DNA from: CAYPXN01 sp964470915
Lineage (GTDB): Bacteria; UBA10199; JADFYH01
Assembly: GCA_964470915.1 (NCBI GenBank)
Contig: CAYYEM010000005.1
Span: forward strand, 1-64,000
Direction of reading: 5' to 3'
Length of the DNA stretch: 64,000 nucleotides
In this document: piece by piece, positions 1 to 8,064 of the stretch
Layout of the letters: the number at the start of each line of letters is the position of its first letter
How positions within the stretch are numbered: the first letter of the stretch is position 1
The notes under the pieces: model-generated
Database searches by the model: none
The model's input: only the letters and a program-made list of their open reading frames with translations
What the model was told of the DNA's origin: nothing
Translations under genes and position numbers: made by a program

Positions 1-642
1 TTTGGAGTGAATGATGGTCTTGTCTCAAATACGAGCCTTATTCTAGGCGTGGCAGGAGCTTCTCAAGATCATATGTTTATTCTTCTTTCAGGGATTGCGG
101 GTTTACTTGCAGGAGCTTTTTCCATGGCAGCTGGAGAATATATTTCAGTACGTTCTCAACGTGAAATGTACGAACACCAAATTGATTTAGAGAAAAAAGA
201 ACTCGAAGAATATCCCGAAGAAGAAGCCCAAGAGTTAGCGCTCATTTACGAAGCTAAAGGTTTGCCCTATGAAGATGCAAAAAAAATGGCAGACAAACTC
301 ATCTCCAATCCAAATCGTGCACTCGACACTCTAGCTAAGGAAGAGTTGGGTTTAAATATTGATGAGTTGGGATCGCCCTTGGGAGCCGCTTTGTCTTCAT
401 TTACTGCATTTTCAGGGGGAGCGATTATTCCTTTGCTGCCATTTTTAATCTGGAAGGGATCTTCCAGTCTTTCAATTACTATTATGGCTTCCGCAGTTTC
501 TTTGTTTGGCATTGGAGCTGTTTTAAGTTTGTTTACAGGTCGTCGCGGAATTTACAGCGGTTTGCGAATGCTCTTGATTGGAACCTTAGCTGGAGCAGCC
601 ACTTATTTGATTGGAAAATTCTTGGGAGTCACCCTTGCTTAA
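1..642 (+). CDS. VIT/CCC1-family metal transporter, 5' truncated by window
   Basis: The reading frame is open from base 1 (FGVNDGLVSN...), so the N-terminus lies outside the window; a GTG at base 7 is internal to the family motif and not a real start. The motifs GVNDGLVSNTSLILGVAGA and AGAFSMAAGEYISVRSQRE are hallmarks of the VIT1/CCC1 family, which moves Fe(II) or Mn(II) across membranes. Visible parts are two N-terminal membrane segments, a charged cytoplasmic stretch rich in Glu (EKKELEEYPEEEAQE, a typical metal-binding insert) and about three C-terminal membrane segments. Family membership is clear; which metal it carries cannot be told. It may have an N-terminal ferritin-like extension outside the window, as some bacterial members do. 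Confidence 0.88.
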   Translation, partial: FGVNDGLVSNTSLILGVAGASQDHMFILLSGIAGLLAGAFSMAAGEYISVRSQREMYEHQIDLEKKELEEYPEEEAQELALIYEAKGLPYEDAKKMADKLISNPNRALDTLAKEELGLNIDELGSPLGAALSSFTAFSGGAIIPLLPFLIWKGSSSLSITIMASAVSLFGIGAVLSLFTGRRGIYSGLRMLLIGTLAGAATYLIGKFLGVTLA

Positions 643-806
643 GAAAAAAAATAGATTGTTTTAAGTATTTCTTAGCAAGCCTAAGCAAATCAGGGTGGAA
701 TAAAATTTGCCTTCTTTAAATCTCTTTCTTTTCTTCTGTAAAATTTAGTTTCGACATTAAAAATGAAGCAGGAACTTTTACGCGGGTTTCTGACTTCTCA
801 TACAAT

Positions 807-868
807 CCTTCGACTCGTTTCACTCGCTCAGGATTATGATGAGTGAAGCCTTTAGGCTGAGTCGAAGC
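807..868. repeat. Imperfect palindromic intergenic element before the chitinase gene
   Basis: Outer arms CTTCGACTC (808-816) and GAGTCGAAG (859-867) are perfect inverted repeats. A nested pair TTCACTC/GAGTGAA lies inside. The element ends three bases before the AAGGAG ribosome binding site of the chitinase gene, so it would form a hairpin in the 5' untranslated region if transcribed. It resembles, but is not identical to, the elements in the transhydrogenase operon spacers. Confidence 0.7.
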
Positions 869-882
869 ACAAGGAGAGAGAT

Positions 883-2931
883 ATGAGCAGGATACGTTTT
901 ACCTGTCAGGCCATCCTTTTATCTATCGCTTTATTCACACCTCAAATTTTATGGGCACAAAACTCTAATCGAGTGGTGCTCTATTATACCAACTGGGCAC
1001 AGTATCGGCCTGGAGAGTGTAAGTTCACTCCTGAAAATATAAAGCCTGAGTATATGACTCATCTCAATTATGCTTTTGCAAAAATTGGAGCCGACGATAA
1101 AGTGCAGCCGGTCGAATGGAATGATATTTTGGATTATGCACCCGGTATGTATAAAAAAGTAAATGACCTTAAAGTGCAATATCCACATCTCAAAACGCTT
1201 ATTTCAATTGGTGGATGGACGCTCAGCAATCAATTTCCTGCGACTGCTTCTACAGCACAACGTCGGGCTACTTTTATTCAATCAGCCATGCAATACGCGC
1301 GTACTCATGGTTTTGATGGTATTGATCTAGACTGGGAATATCCAGGCTTTGCCGAGCATGCAGGCACTCCACAAGATAAACAAAATTTCACCTCATTATT
1401 AAGAGAGTTTAGACAAGCCATCGATCGGGAAGTAGTTCCCTCAGGTAAATCCAAACTTCTTCTCACCATTGCAGCTCCTGCTGGAGAATCTAATTTTAAC
1501 AATATGGAATTAGGAACCATTCATACTTACTTAGATTGGATTAATCTGATGACTTATGATTTACACGGCAGTTGGGATCCTTATACGGGAGTAAATTCTC
1601 CCTTAATGCATGATTCCGTCCCAGGTGGAAAATTCTATGTCGATTATCCAGTAAGTGCTTATTTGAGTCGGGGGGTTCCTGCAGATAAATTAGTATTGGG
1701 GATGCCTACTTATGGAAGAAGTTATGGAGGCGCTCAGGGCATTCTTCCGAACAGTCCTGCAAATCCGGCGATGAGCCCACCACGTGGTCGTTGTACAGGT
1801 GAAAATGGCTTTTTAGCTTACTATGAAATTCAAGAGCTCATTCAAAATGGAATTTATCAACAAGCTTGGGATACGAACACTGAAACTCCTTATGCTTACG
1901 ATGGAAATGGAAATTGGATGAGTTTCGATAATGCAATGTCGATCGGGAAAAAGTTAGATTATTTACAAAATAAAAAATTGGGAGGAGCCATGGTGTGGGC
2001 CATGGATTTAGATCAGAACTACAGCCTTATTTCACTTATGGCACAGCGTTTAATGGGTGCCGTTCCGGAACCAAATCCATTGCCAGAGCCAAGTCCCACG
2101 CCAGAACCCACGCCAGTACCTAGTCCAGAACCTAGTCCTTCTCCTACGCCTACACCCACACCTGAGCCTGCACCAACACCTACACCTGGAGCGCCCATGG
2201 TTCAGGTTTTATCTCCTGATTTCACATTGGAATTAAGTGTGGAGTCTTCATGGGGTAAAAATGAAGCTTGGAGTGGCGCTACGATGAAAGCTGTACTGAA
2301 AAATACCAGCAGCACGAAATCTTTTTCGCAGATTCAAGTGAAAGCCAATGCAGGTTCAAGTATTAATGTTTGGAGTATGGATGCAGTTTCAAAAACATCA
2401 ACTGAAACAGTGGTGCAGTTGCCTGATTGGCAAAATGGACTTGCTGCGGGTCAAACTTATGCGTTTGGATTTGGGATTACACCCAATTCCATTCCTTCAT
2501 TTAGCTTGCACCATAGCACTGAGGTTCCTGCTCCAACACCTGCACCAGCTCCGACACCTTCACCAGATCCAGAACCAACTCCGGAACCTATTCCACCACC
2601 CAACACAGGGGGCATGACACAGGTGTTAGCGAATGGCTTAACAGCGTATTTACATATTGATAATCAATGGGGGACTACCGAGTCTTGGGCGGGAGCGAGC
2701 GTGAGTGTGACCGTGAAAAATACTACCGCTTCGACTACTTTTAGTCCCATGAAAATTGCAGCTAACATGGGAAATAAAATTAATATTTGGAGTATGGATC
2801 CAGTTTCGAAGAGTGCGACGGAAACAATGGTTCAATTACCCAGCTGGCAAAAGAGTTTGGCACCAGGGCAGTCTTACACCTTTGGATTTACGGTGTCTCC
2901 CATTCAGATGCCAGTGTTTACTTTGAAGTAG
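883..2931 (+). CDS. Secreted GH18 chitinase with two CBM2-like modules
   Basis: A 682-residue secreted chitinase. Residues 1-26 form a Sec signal peptide ending at WAQ. The GH18 barrel follows (about 30-395) with the catalytic DxxDxDxE motif at 145-152 (DGIDLDWE; acid/base Glu152), the strand motif LISIGGW and the terminal MVWAMDLD. A Pro-Glu-Thr/Ser linker (about 398-445) leads to two copies of a roughly 100-residue beta domain (446-545 and 576-682), each with the Trp pattern W(G)...W(S/A)GA and NxWSMDxVSK, joined by a second Pro-rich linker. The modules resemble CBM2-type carbohydrate-binding domains; that assignment is by pattern only. It should cleave beta-1,4-linked N-acetylglucosamine polymers outside the cell. 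Start ATG is fixed by AAGGAG at 871-876. A GH19 chitinase lies at the other end of the window. Confidence 0.93.
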   Translation: MSRIRFTCQAILLSIALFTPQILWAQNSNRVVLYYTNWAQYRPGECKFTPENIKPEYMTHLNYAFAKIGADDKVQPVEWNDILDYAPGMYKKVNDLKVQYPHLKTLISIGGWTLSNQFPATASTAQRRATFIQSAMQYARTHGFDGIDLDWEYPGFAEHAGTPQDKQNFTSLLREFRQAIDREVVPSGKSKLLLTIAAPAGESNFNNMELGTIHTYLDWINLMTYDLHGSWDPYTGVNSPLMHDSVPGGKFYVDYPVSAYLSRGVPADKLVLGMPTYGRSYGGAQGILPNSPANPAMSPPRGRCTGENGFLAYYEIQELIQNGIYQQAWDTNTETPYAYDGNGNWMSFDNAMSIGKKLDYLQNKKLGGAMVWAMDLDQNYSLISLMAQRLMGAVPEPNPLPEPSPTPEPTPVPSPEPSPSPTPTPTPEPAPTPTPGAPMVQVLSPDFTLELSVESSWGKNEAWSGATMKAVLKNTSSTKSFSQIQVKANAGSSINVWSMDAVSKTSTETVVQLPDWQNGLAAGQTYAFGFGITPNSIPSFSLHHSTEVPAPTPAPAPTPSPDPEPTPEPIPPPNTGGMTQVLANGLTAYLHIDNQWGTTESWAGASVSVTVKNTTASTTFSPMKIAANMGNKINIWSMDPVSKSATETMVQLPSWQKSLAPGQSYTFGFTVSPIQMPVFTLK

Positions 2932-2954
2932 TAGATTAGAATGGCTTTGTGAGT

Positions 2955-4271
2955 TTAAGGATTAATTTTCACGATATGAAAATTCTTGATCTCACGGCCG
3001 GAGAGTTTGCGGTAAATCCATTCGATTAAAAAGGCAATGAGCACGATGCCTAGCAGAGCAAATATTTTTTGCGGGGCTGTGTGTAAACGATAAGAAATAA
3101 TAGAAGCGCAAGCTATCATGCAAGAGAGGAATCCTGCGAAAGAAATCCACTTTCGACCTTGAGTTTGTTTGGCTAATTTAATGTGAGCCCAGTTGACAGC
3201 TGCAAATATAAGTAAAAATCCCGCGGAAGCCATTATCGAAATATTTTCTATATCAAAAAAATTGACTACAATTAGAATAAGTAGGGAGAGAACAAGCAAG
3301 CCTTCCATGGGTTTGCCGACCACCGTTCGATCTAGAAATTGTGGGAGCTCGCCGTCTTTAGCCACAATATAGCTTACTTTAGCAGAGCCATAAAGCGCAG
3401 CATTGATTGCAGAAGCGCTCGCAATCATTGCGGCGATACTGATCAAAATAAATCCTCCTTTTCCAAAAAATGGTAGGGCGCTTTGAGCGAGAGCATAATC
3501 TTTTGCAACAGCAAATTCTGAAATAGAAAGATTGCCAATCGCGACAATCCCTATACATAAGTAAAGTAGAATGACAAAAATCACACTGATATAAAAAGCT
3601 TTTGGGATGTTTTTTACGCTGTGTTTAACGAAAGGCGTTGTGTTTGCAATCAGTTCAAATCCTTCATAGCTGAGAAAAATAATCATTCCTCCCGCTAAAA
3701 TTTCTTCAAAGTTTCCCCATTGTGATACTCCAAGTCTCTGGGGTTCCACAGTCCACACTCCAGCAATAATAAAGCCAGCCAAAATAGTGAGTTTGAAAAT
3801 ATTAAAGAATAATTCGGACTTAAGAACCATTGAAGGGCTTACTAAGTTTAAAGTAGTCAAAGAAATAATTAAAATACTGGCAATAAACTTCTGTGACAAG
3901 GGATCGTGAGGAGGGGAAGAAAAAGTAATCGCATAGTTTGCAAAACCTACAGCATACAGGGCGATTATAATCACGTAACTTAAACATAATAAAACATTGA
4001 GAGTGCCTGCGAAAAGTCCACGACCAAAAGCCTGGTTCAAGAAAACAACACTTCCCCCTTGAGTCGGAAAGGTGAGCGAGAGTTTGGCATAAGAATAGGA
4101 AGTAAAAAGAGCAACGAGTCCGGCTAATAGAAAGGCGAGAGGAGTAGCTCCTTTGGCTAAAAGTGCAGTGAGCCCTAAGACCGCAAAGAGACCGCCTCCG
4201 ACCATACCCCCGATACCGATGGAAAGAAGAGACCATAAGCCTAAAGTGTTTTTATTGTTATGTGATTGCAT
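2955..4271 (-). CDS. APC-superfamily amino acid permease
   Basis: A 438-residue polytopic protein with about 12 hydrophobic segments. The N-terminal segment has the APC signature around GIGGMVGGGLFAVLGL, the substrate-binding helix-1 break of amino acid/polyamine transporters, followed by the FTSYSYAKLSLTFPTQGGSV region. Length fits the APC family. It should import or exchange an amino acid across the inner membrane; the substrate is not deducible. The start is supported by AAGGAA seven bases upstream. It is monocistronic, convergent with the chitinase gene and divergent from the histidine kinase gene, with about 110 bp between the two starts that must hold both promoters. Confidence 0.88.
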   Translation of the reverse strand: MQSHNNKNTLGLWSLLSIGIGGMVGGGLFAVLGLTALLAKGATPLAFLLAGLVALFTSYSYAKLSLTFPTQGGSVVFLNQAFGRGLFAGTLNVLLCLSYVIIIALYAVGFANYAITFSSPPHDPLSQKFIASILIISLTTLNLVSPSMVLKSELFFNIFKLTILAGFIIAGVWTVEPQRLGVSQWGNFEEILAGGMIIFLSYEGFELIANTTPFVKHSVKNIPKAFYISVIFVILLYLCIGIVAIGNLSISEFAVAKDYALAQSALPFFGKGGFILISIAAMIASASAINAALYGSAKVSYIVAKDGELPQFLDRTVVGKPMEGLLVLSLLILIVVNFFDIENISIMASAGFLLIFAAVNWAHIKLAKQTQGRKWISFAGFLSCMIACASIISYRLHTAPQKIFALLGIVLIAFLIEWIYRKLSGREIKNFHIVKINP

Positions 4272-4382
4272 GAATATTTTTCCTTAATTTCTTTTGGTGC
4301 TTTGACAAGTTTCACGTAAAATAGATTTTATTACTTTTTTCCGATCATCCTAATACTTTTTAAGAGGGTAGATGAGTCAATT

Positions 4383-6491
4383 ATGAGTTTGCGACAAAGA
4401 ACATTACTTCTAGTTGGAGTGTCAGGTTTTTTACTGACAGTTGCATTGTATTTTATTCTTTCTGATATTTTTTCGAAAAGCTTTAAAAAATTAGAACATG
4501 ACTATGTGGAATCTGAAGTGCTGAGCGTTCTTGATGCATTTTCAAGTATTATGGAAGAGCTGAAAAGGGGCTCTGCAGATTGGTCGGCATGGGATGATAA
4601 TTATCAATTTGTGCAGACGCGAGACCCAAAATTTATTAAGTCGAATTTAAGCGATAACACTTTCGTCAATTTGAAGCTGAATCATATCATTATTTTAAAC
4701 AATCAAGGAGAATATGTTTATCGACATGCCCATGACTTGATTCAAGGCAAGGAAGTTCATTTTCCTGAAAGCCTCGAAAAGATTTTGTCAGCGAATAGTT
4801 ATCTTTTTAAACATTCTGAAGTAGATAGTATTCAGGCCGGCCTTGTGCTTTTACCAGAGGGAGTACTCCTTTTAGTTTCAAGGCCTATTACCAACAGTCT
4901 ACAAAAAGGTCCAATTCAGGGCACTTTAATTTTTGGAAGGTATTTTAGTGATAAACTCATTCAACAAATGGGTCGATTGACTCAGCATGTACTTTCCGTC
5001 AAACGCTACGATGATCCCAACTTACCTGTAGATTTTGAAAATGCCCGCATGGAAATTTCACAACGACAGCCCGTATTTGTGCAGTCAATTTCAGATAATG
5101 TGATTGCGGGATATTGTGTTGTGAATGATATTTTTGGCAAGCCAGCCCTGATGATTAGGATGGATCAAGCCAGATCTATTTATCAGCAAAGTCTCTTAAG
5201 CTTGAGATATTTGATTTTATCCGTCATGCTTTCAGGAGTTGTTTCAATTATTGTTATTTTATTTTTACTCGAAAAATTGATTCTTTCACGATTGGCTATC
5301 ATGAATGATGAAGTTCGTGAAATTGCTGAAAAGAATAATTTGTCCGGAAGAATTTCGGAAAAAGGTAAAGATGAATTGGGAGTTTTTGCCAGTACCTTAA
5401 ATAAAACTTTAGAACAACTCGAAAAAACACAAATTCAAATTAAAAATTCTGAAGAATGGTTTAGAATTCTTTTTGATTATGCTCCTGATGCGATTTATTT
5501 AAATAATCCACAAGGACATATCATCGATGCTAATCGTAAGGCTCTTGTTTTGCTTGGAAAAAATAAAGAAGAAGTATTGGGTCAATCACTCAATGAGTTG
5601 AAGCTTGCGCTTCCAGAAGATTTTGAAAAAAAGAATAAAAAAGAAATGATTCGGGAGTTGTTCTTTACAGGGGATCAACAAAATACGCTTGTTTTAGAAA
5701 TTCAAAGTTTTCCAATTACGTTTAAAGGTCAAAATATTATCTTAAATATTGCGAGAGATATTACCGAGCGTAAAAGTCTTGAAAAAATGAAAGAAGAATT
5801 TATTTTTACTGTTTCGCATGAACTGCGTACTCCTTTAAGTATTGTGAAAGCATTTTTAGGAAATTTGCAGGCGGGAACGGCAGGAATGTTGAATGAGAAA
5901 CAAACTGAAATACTTGAAACCAGTGTTCGAAATGTGAACCGCTTGACTCGCTTAATCAATGATTTGCTGGATGTTTCGAGGTTAGAATCCGGCAAAGCTA
6001 AAATAAATAGAAAAGCTTCTCATTTACCATCGTTACTTCAAGAAATACTCGATAACTTTCAAGAGAAGTCTAAAGCGTCTCATATTCAACTGGTTCGAAA
6101 TCTGTTAAGTACTCTCCCAACTTTGTATATTGATCCGGATATGATTGTTCAGGTGGTTTTTAATCTTTTGGATAATGCATTTCGTTTTGCTAAAAATAAA
6201 GTAGAACTCAAGACCTTGTTGCATGAAAGAGAGCTTGAGGTCATTGTTTCAGATGATGGGGAGGGGATCTCTAAAGAAGATCTTTTACTACTTTTTAACA
6301 AGTTTCAACAAATTGATCGCCCGATAGGAGGGGCTGGTTATAAAGGGACCGGTTTAGGTTTGGTCATTTGCAAAGAAATAGTACAATTACATCAGGGAAA
6401 GATATGGGCAGAAAGTGAAGTAGGGCAAGGAACTCATTTTCATTTTACTTTACCACTTGCCCCAATGCCCATAAAAAGGGAAAATAAGTAA
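4383..6491 (+). CDS. CHASE4-HAMP-PAS sensor histidine kinase
   Basis: A 702-residue membrane kinase. Residues about 8-30 are the first membrane segment. A periplasmic CHASE4-like sensor (about 40-190, with the typical ADWSAWDDNYQFV) follows, then a second membrane segment (about 272-300), HAMP (about 300-350), PAS (about 357-470), HisKA with phosphoacceptor His479 in TVSHELRTP, and an HATPase_c domain (about 580-695) with the N box LLDNAFRFAKN and G boxes DDGEGIS and GTGLGL. It should autophosphorylate on an unknown periplasmic signal and pass phosphate to the receiver protein encoded nine bases downstream. An in-frame stop right behind the alternative upstream ATG makes 4383 the best start. 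All catalytic boxes are intact. Confidence 0.93.
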   Translation: MSLRQRTLLLVGVSGFLLTVALYFILSDIFSKSFKKLEHDYVESEVLSVLDAFSSIMEELKRGSADWSAWDDNYQFVQTRDPKFIKSNLSDNTFVNLKLNHIIILNNQGEYVYRHAHDLIQGKEVHFPESLEKILSANSYLFKHSEVDSIQAGLVLLPEGVLLLVSRPITNSLQKGPIQGTLIFGRYFSDKLIQQMGRLTQHVLSVKRYDDPNLPVDFENARMEISQRQPVFVQSISDNVIAGYCVVNDIFGKPALMIRMDQARSIYQQSLLSLRYLILSVMLSGVVSIIVILFLLEKLILSRLAIMNDEVREIAEKNNLSGRISEKGKDELGVFASTLNKTLEQLEKTQIQIKNSEEWFRILFDYAPDAIYLNNPQGHIIDANRKALVLLGKNKEEVLGQSLNELKLALPEDFEKKNKKEMIRELFFTGDQQNTLVLEIQSFPITFKGQNIILNIARDITERKSLEKMKEEFIFTVSHELRTPLSIVKAFLGNLQAGTAGMLNEKQTEILETSVRNVNRLTRLINDLLDVSRLESGKAKINRKASHLPSLLQEILDNFQEKSKASHIQLVRNLLSTLPTLYIDPDMIVQVVFNLLDNAFRFAKNKVELKTLLHERELEVIVSDDGEGISKEDLLLLFNKFQQIDRPIGGAGYKGTGLGLVICKEIVQLHQGKIWAESEVGQGTHFHFTLPLAPMPIKRENK

Positions 6492-6500
6492 AATATTATT

Positions 6501-6887
6501 ATGTTAAAGCAAATTAAAAAGCCCAAAATTTTGGTAGCAGATGATGAAGAAGAATTGGTGAAGGCCTTGCGTGATCGTTTGCATTTTGAAGGCTTCGATA
6601 CTGTGGCAGCTTTTGAAGGGGTACGAGCCATTGAAATGGCTCATAAACAAGCCCCCGACTTAATTTTACTTGATTTACGTATGCCTGCGGGTACAGGGCA
6701 ATCGGTGTTAAAGAGTTTGAAGTCGCGTTTAGAAACCGAGAAAATTCCGGTGATTGTTATTACTGCTCTTGAAGGACGAAATTTGGAACAAGAGTTGTTA
6801 GAAGCGGGGGCTGTTGATTTTGTTCGCAAGCCTTATGATTGGAATGAGTTATTAGATAAAATTCGGACTACTTTAGCCAAGTTGTAA
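6501..6887 (+). CDS. Single-domain response regulator receiver protein
   Basis: A 128-residue CheY-like receiver and nothing else. It has the acidic pocket VADDEEE near the N-terminus, phosphoacceptor Asp58 in LILLDLRMP, Thr in VIVITAL and the conserved Lys in FVRKPYDW. It starts nine bases after the CHASE4 histidine kinase gene, so the two very likely form an operon and a phosphotransfer pair. There is no DNA-binding or enzymatic output domain, so the output must be by protein-protein contact or by relay to another protein. No strong ribosome binding site precedes it, which suggests translational coupling to the kinase gene. Confidence 0.93.
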   Translation: MLKQIKKPKILVADDEEELVKALRDRLHFEGFDTVAAFEGVRAIEMAHKQAPDLILLDLRMPAGTGQSVLKSLKSRLETEKIPVIVITALEGRNLEQELLEAGAVDFVRKPYDWNELLDKIRTTLAKL

Positions 6888-6998
6888 AATCCTACTTCAC
6901 TTTCCTGAAGCAATCCTTTAAATCATTTAAAATTTTAAAAAATAATAGGTTTAGTTTTTCTGGCCTAGCTGCAAATTTTTTATGGATGGAGAGGAATT

Positions 6999-7410
6999 AT
7001 GAAGAAGAAAAGTCTATGTTTAAGCTTTGTTTTATATTTTGTTTTTTTATCTTTAGCTTATTCCAAAACAGTGACGATTGGTTTGGAATCTAGTTATTAT
7101 CCTCCGCGTTATTACAGCGAAGATGGAAAAGCAGCAGGNNNNNNNNNNNNNNNNNNNNNNNNNNNNNNNNNNNNNNNNNNNNNNNNNNNNNNNNNNNNNN
7201 NNNNNNNNNNNNNNNNNNNNNNNNNNNNNNNNNNNNNNTTATTATTTGTCGAAAATTTTAAGATCTCCCGACCAGCTTGTTTTTGATGAATCTCTACCTT
7301 TGGCTCATAGCCCATTTTATTTATCGACGCTTAAAGAAGGTAAAGTTCTGCTCAAACTCAATGAGTGGTTATCTCAGCAAAAGAAAGATTCAGGAAAAGT
7401 ACAGAATTAG
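6999..7410 (+). CDS. Periplasmic solute-binding protein (SBP_bac_3-like), interrupted by gap
   Basis: Two pieces of one gene flank a 100-N gap. The N-terminal piece has a signal peptide (MKKKSLCLSFVLYFVFLSLAYS) followed by KTVTIGLESSYYPPRYYSEDGKAAG, the start of a family-3 extracellular solute-binding protein (a form of V.iG.d..ypPf.y...G...G). The piece after the gap (from base 7239, in another frame relative to the N run) reads YYLSKILRSPDQLVFDESLPL..SPFYLS.. and ends at 7410 like the C-terminus of such proteins. Normal length is about 240-270 residues, so roughly 130-160 residues are missing and the real gap is several hundred bases. The apparent frame change means nothing because the N run is nominal. 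Probably an amino acid-type ligand; no permease or ATPase gene is adjacent. Confidence 0.7.
7139..7238. other. Assembly gap (100 N)
   Basis: Exactly 100 N inside the solute-binding protein gene. The flanks share no overlapping sequence, so bases are truly missing here. Confidence 0.99.
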
Positions 7411-7413
7411 TTT

Positions 7414-7989
7414 TTAAGATCCGCCTAGTACGCTGACAACTTGAAAGTTCCATTTCCATTGAGCATTAGGTCTGAAATGAAAATCACCAATCTTGGTTTG
7501 GAAAGAAGCACTTTGCCCAGGTGCAATCGAGAGATTTTTAAGCGGAACATACCATTCTTCAGCATTGGGAGTTCCTGCATCAAGAAGTACTTTAAGCCCA
7601 ACTTGGCTTACACTCATTTGAGAATTATTTTGGAGTGTTCCTGAGATTTGATCCATAAAAAATTTGTGTTTAATTTGGGGTGAAATAATTTTCACACTGT
7701 CATTGGGAAGAGTAATTCCAATATTGGAATTGAAATCGAGTTGGGGATTATCGACTGATCCGCCCGAAATAAATCCTGTTATTCCCAAAACCATCATGGG
7801 AAGTCCTATGGCTATCATTAATTTATGACGGCTGACAGGATGATGATGTTTTTTGAAAGAGTAGGAAACGAGCACAATGAGTAAAAGTAGAGAAAGTCCT
7901 AAAAGGATAGTTGAGTTTAAGCCCATGAGCATGCCAACGATGAGAGTTGTAAATCCCCACCATAAGATAATGAGTTGTCGAGTGGTCAT
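7414..7989 (-). CDS. Membrane-anchored protein of unknown function
   Basis: A 191-residue protein not recognised as a named family. Residues about 5-45 hold two closely spaced membrane segments and a third lies at about 58-75 (MIAIGLPMMVLGITGFISGG). The remaining roughly 110 residues would face the periplasm and look like a beta-sandwich: GTLQNNSQMSVSQVGLKVLL...PGQSASFQ is the pattern of FxLYD-type domains, in which newly formed side chains of a comparison 'new bond versus unbound' sheet recur. Position is convergent with the solute-binding gene and divergent from the ABC-F gene. Role unknown. Confidence 0.65.
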   Translation of the reverse strand: MTTRQLIILWWGFTTLIVGMLMGLNSTILLGLSLLLLIVLVSYSFKKHHHPVSRHKLMIAIGLPMMVLGITGFISGGSVDNPQLDFNSNIGITLPNDSVKIISPQIKHKFFMDQISGTLQNNSQMSVSQVGLKVLLDAGTPNAEEWYVPLKNLSIAPGQSASFQTKIGDFHFRPNAQWKWNFQVVSVLGGS

Positions 7990-8064
7990 GAATCCTCCAA
8001 AGATTAATGTGGAATATTGGGGGTGGAATGTACTAGGTAGCGGCTCATTTGTGAAGGAAAGAAT

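Noticed and set aside
6999..7410. Frameshift in the solute-binding protein gene
   Set aside because: The two halves are in different frames only because the N run has a nominal length of 100.
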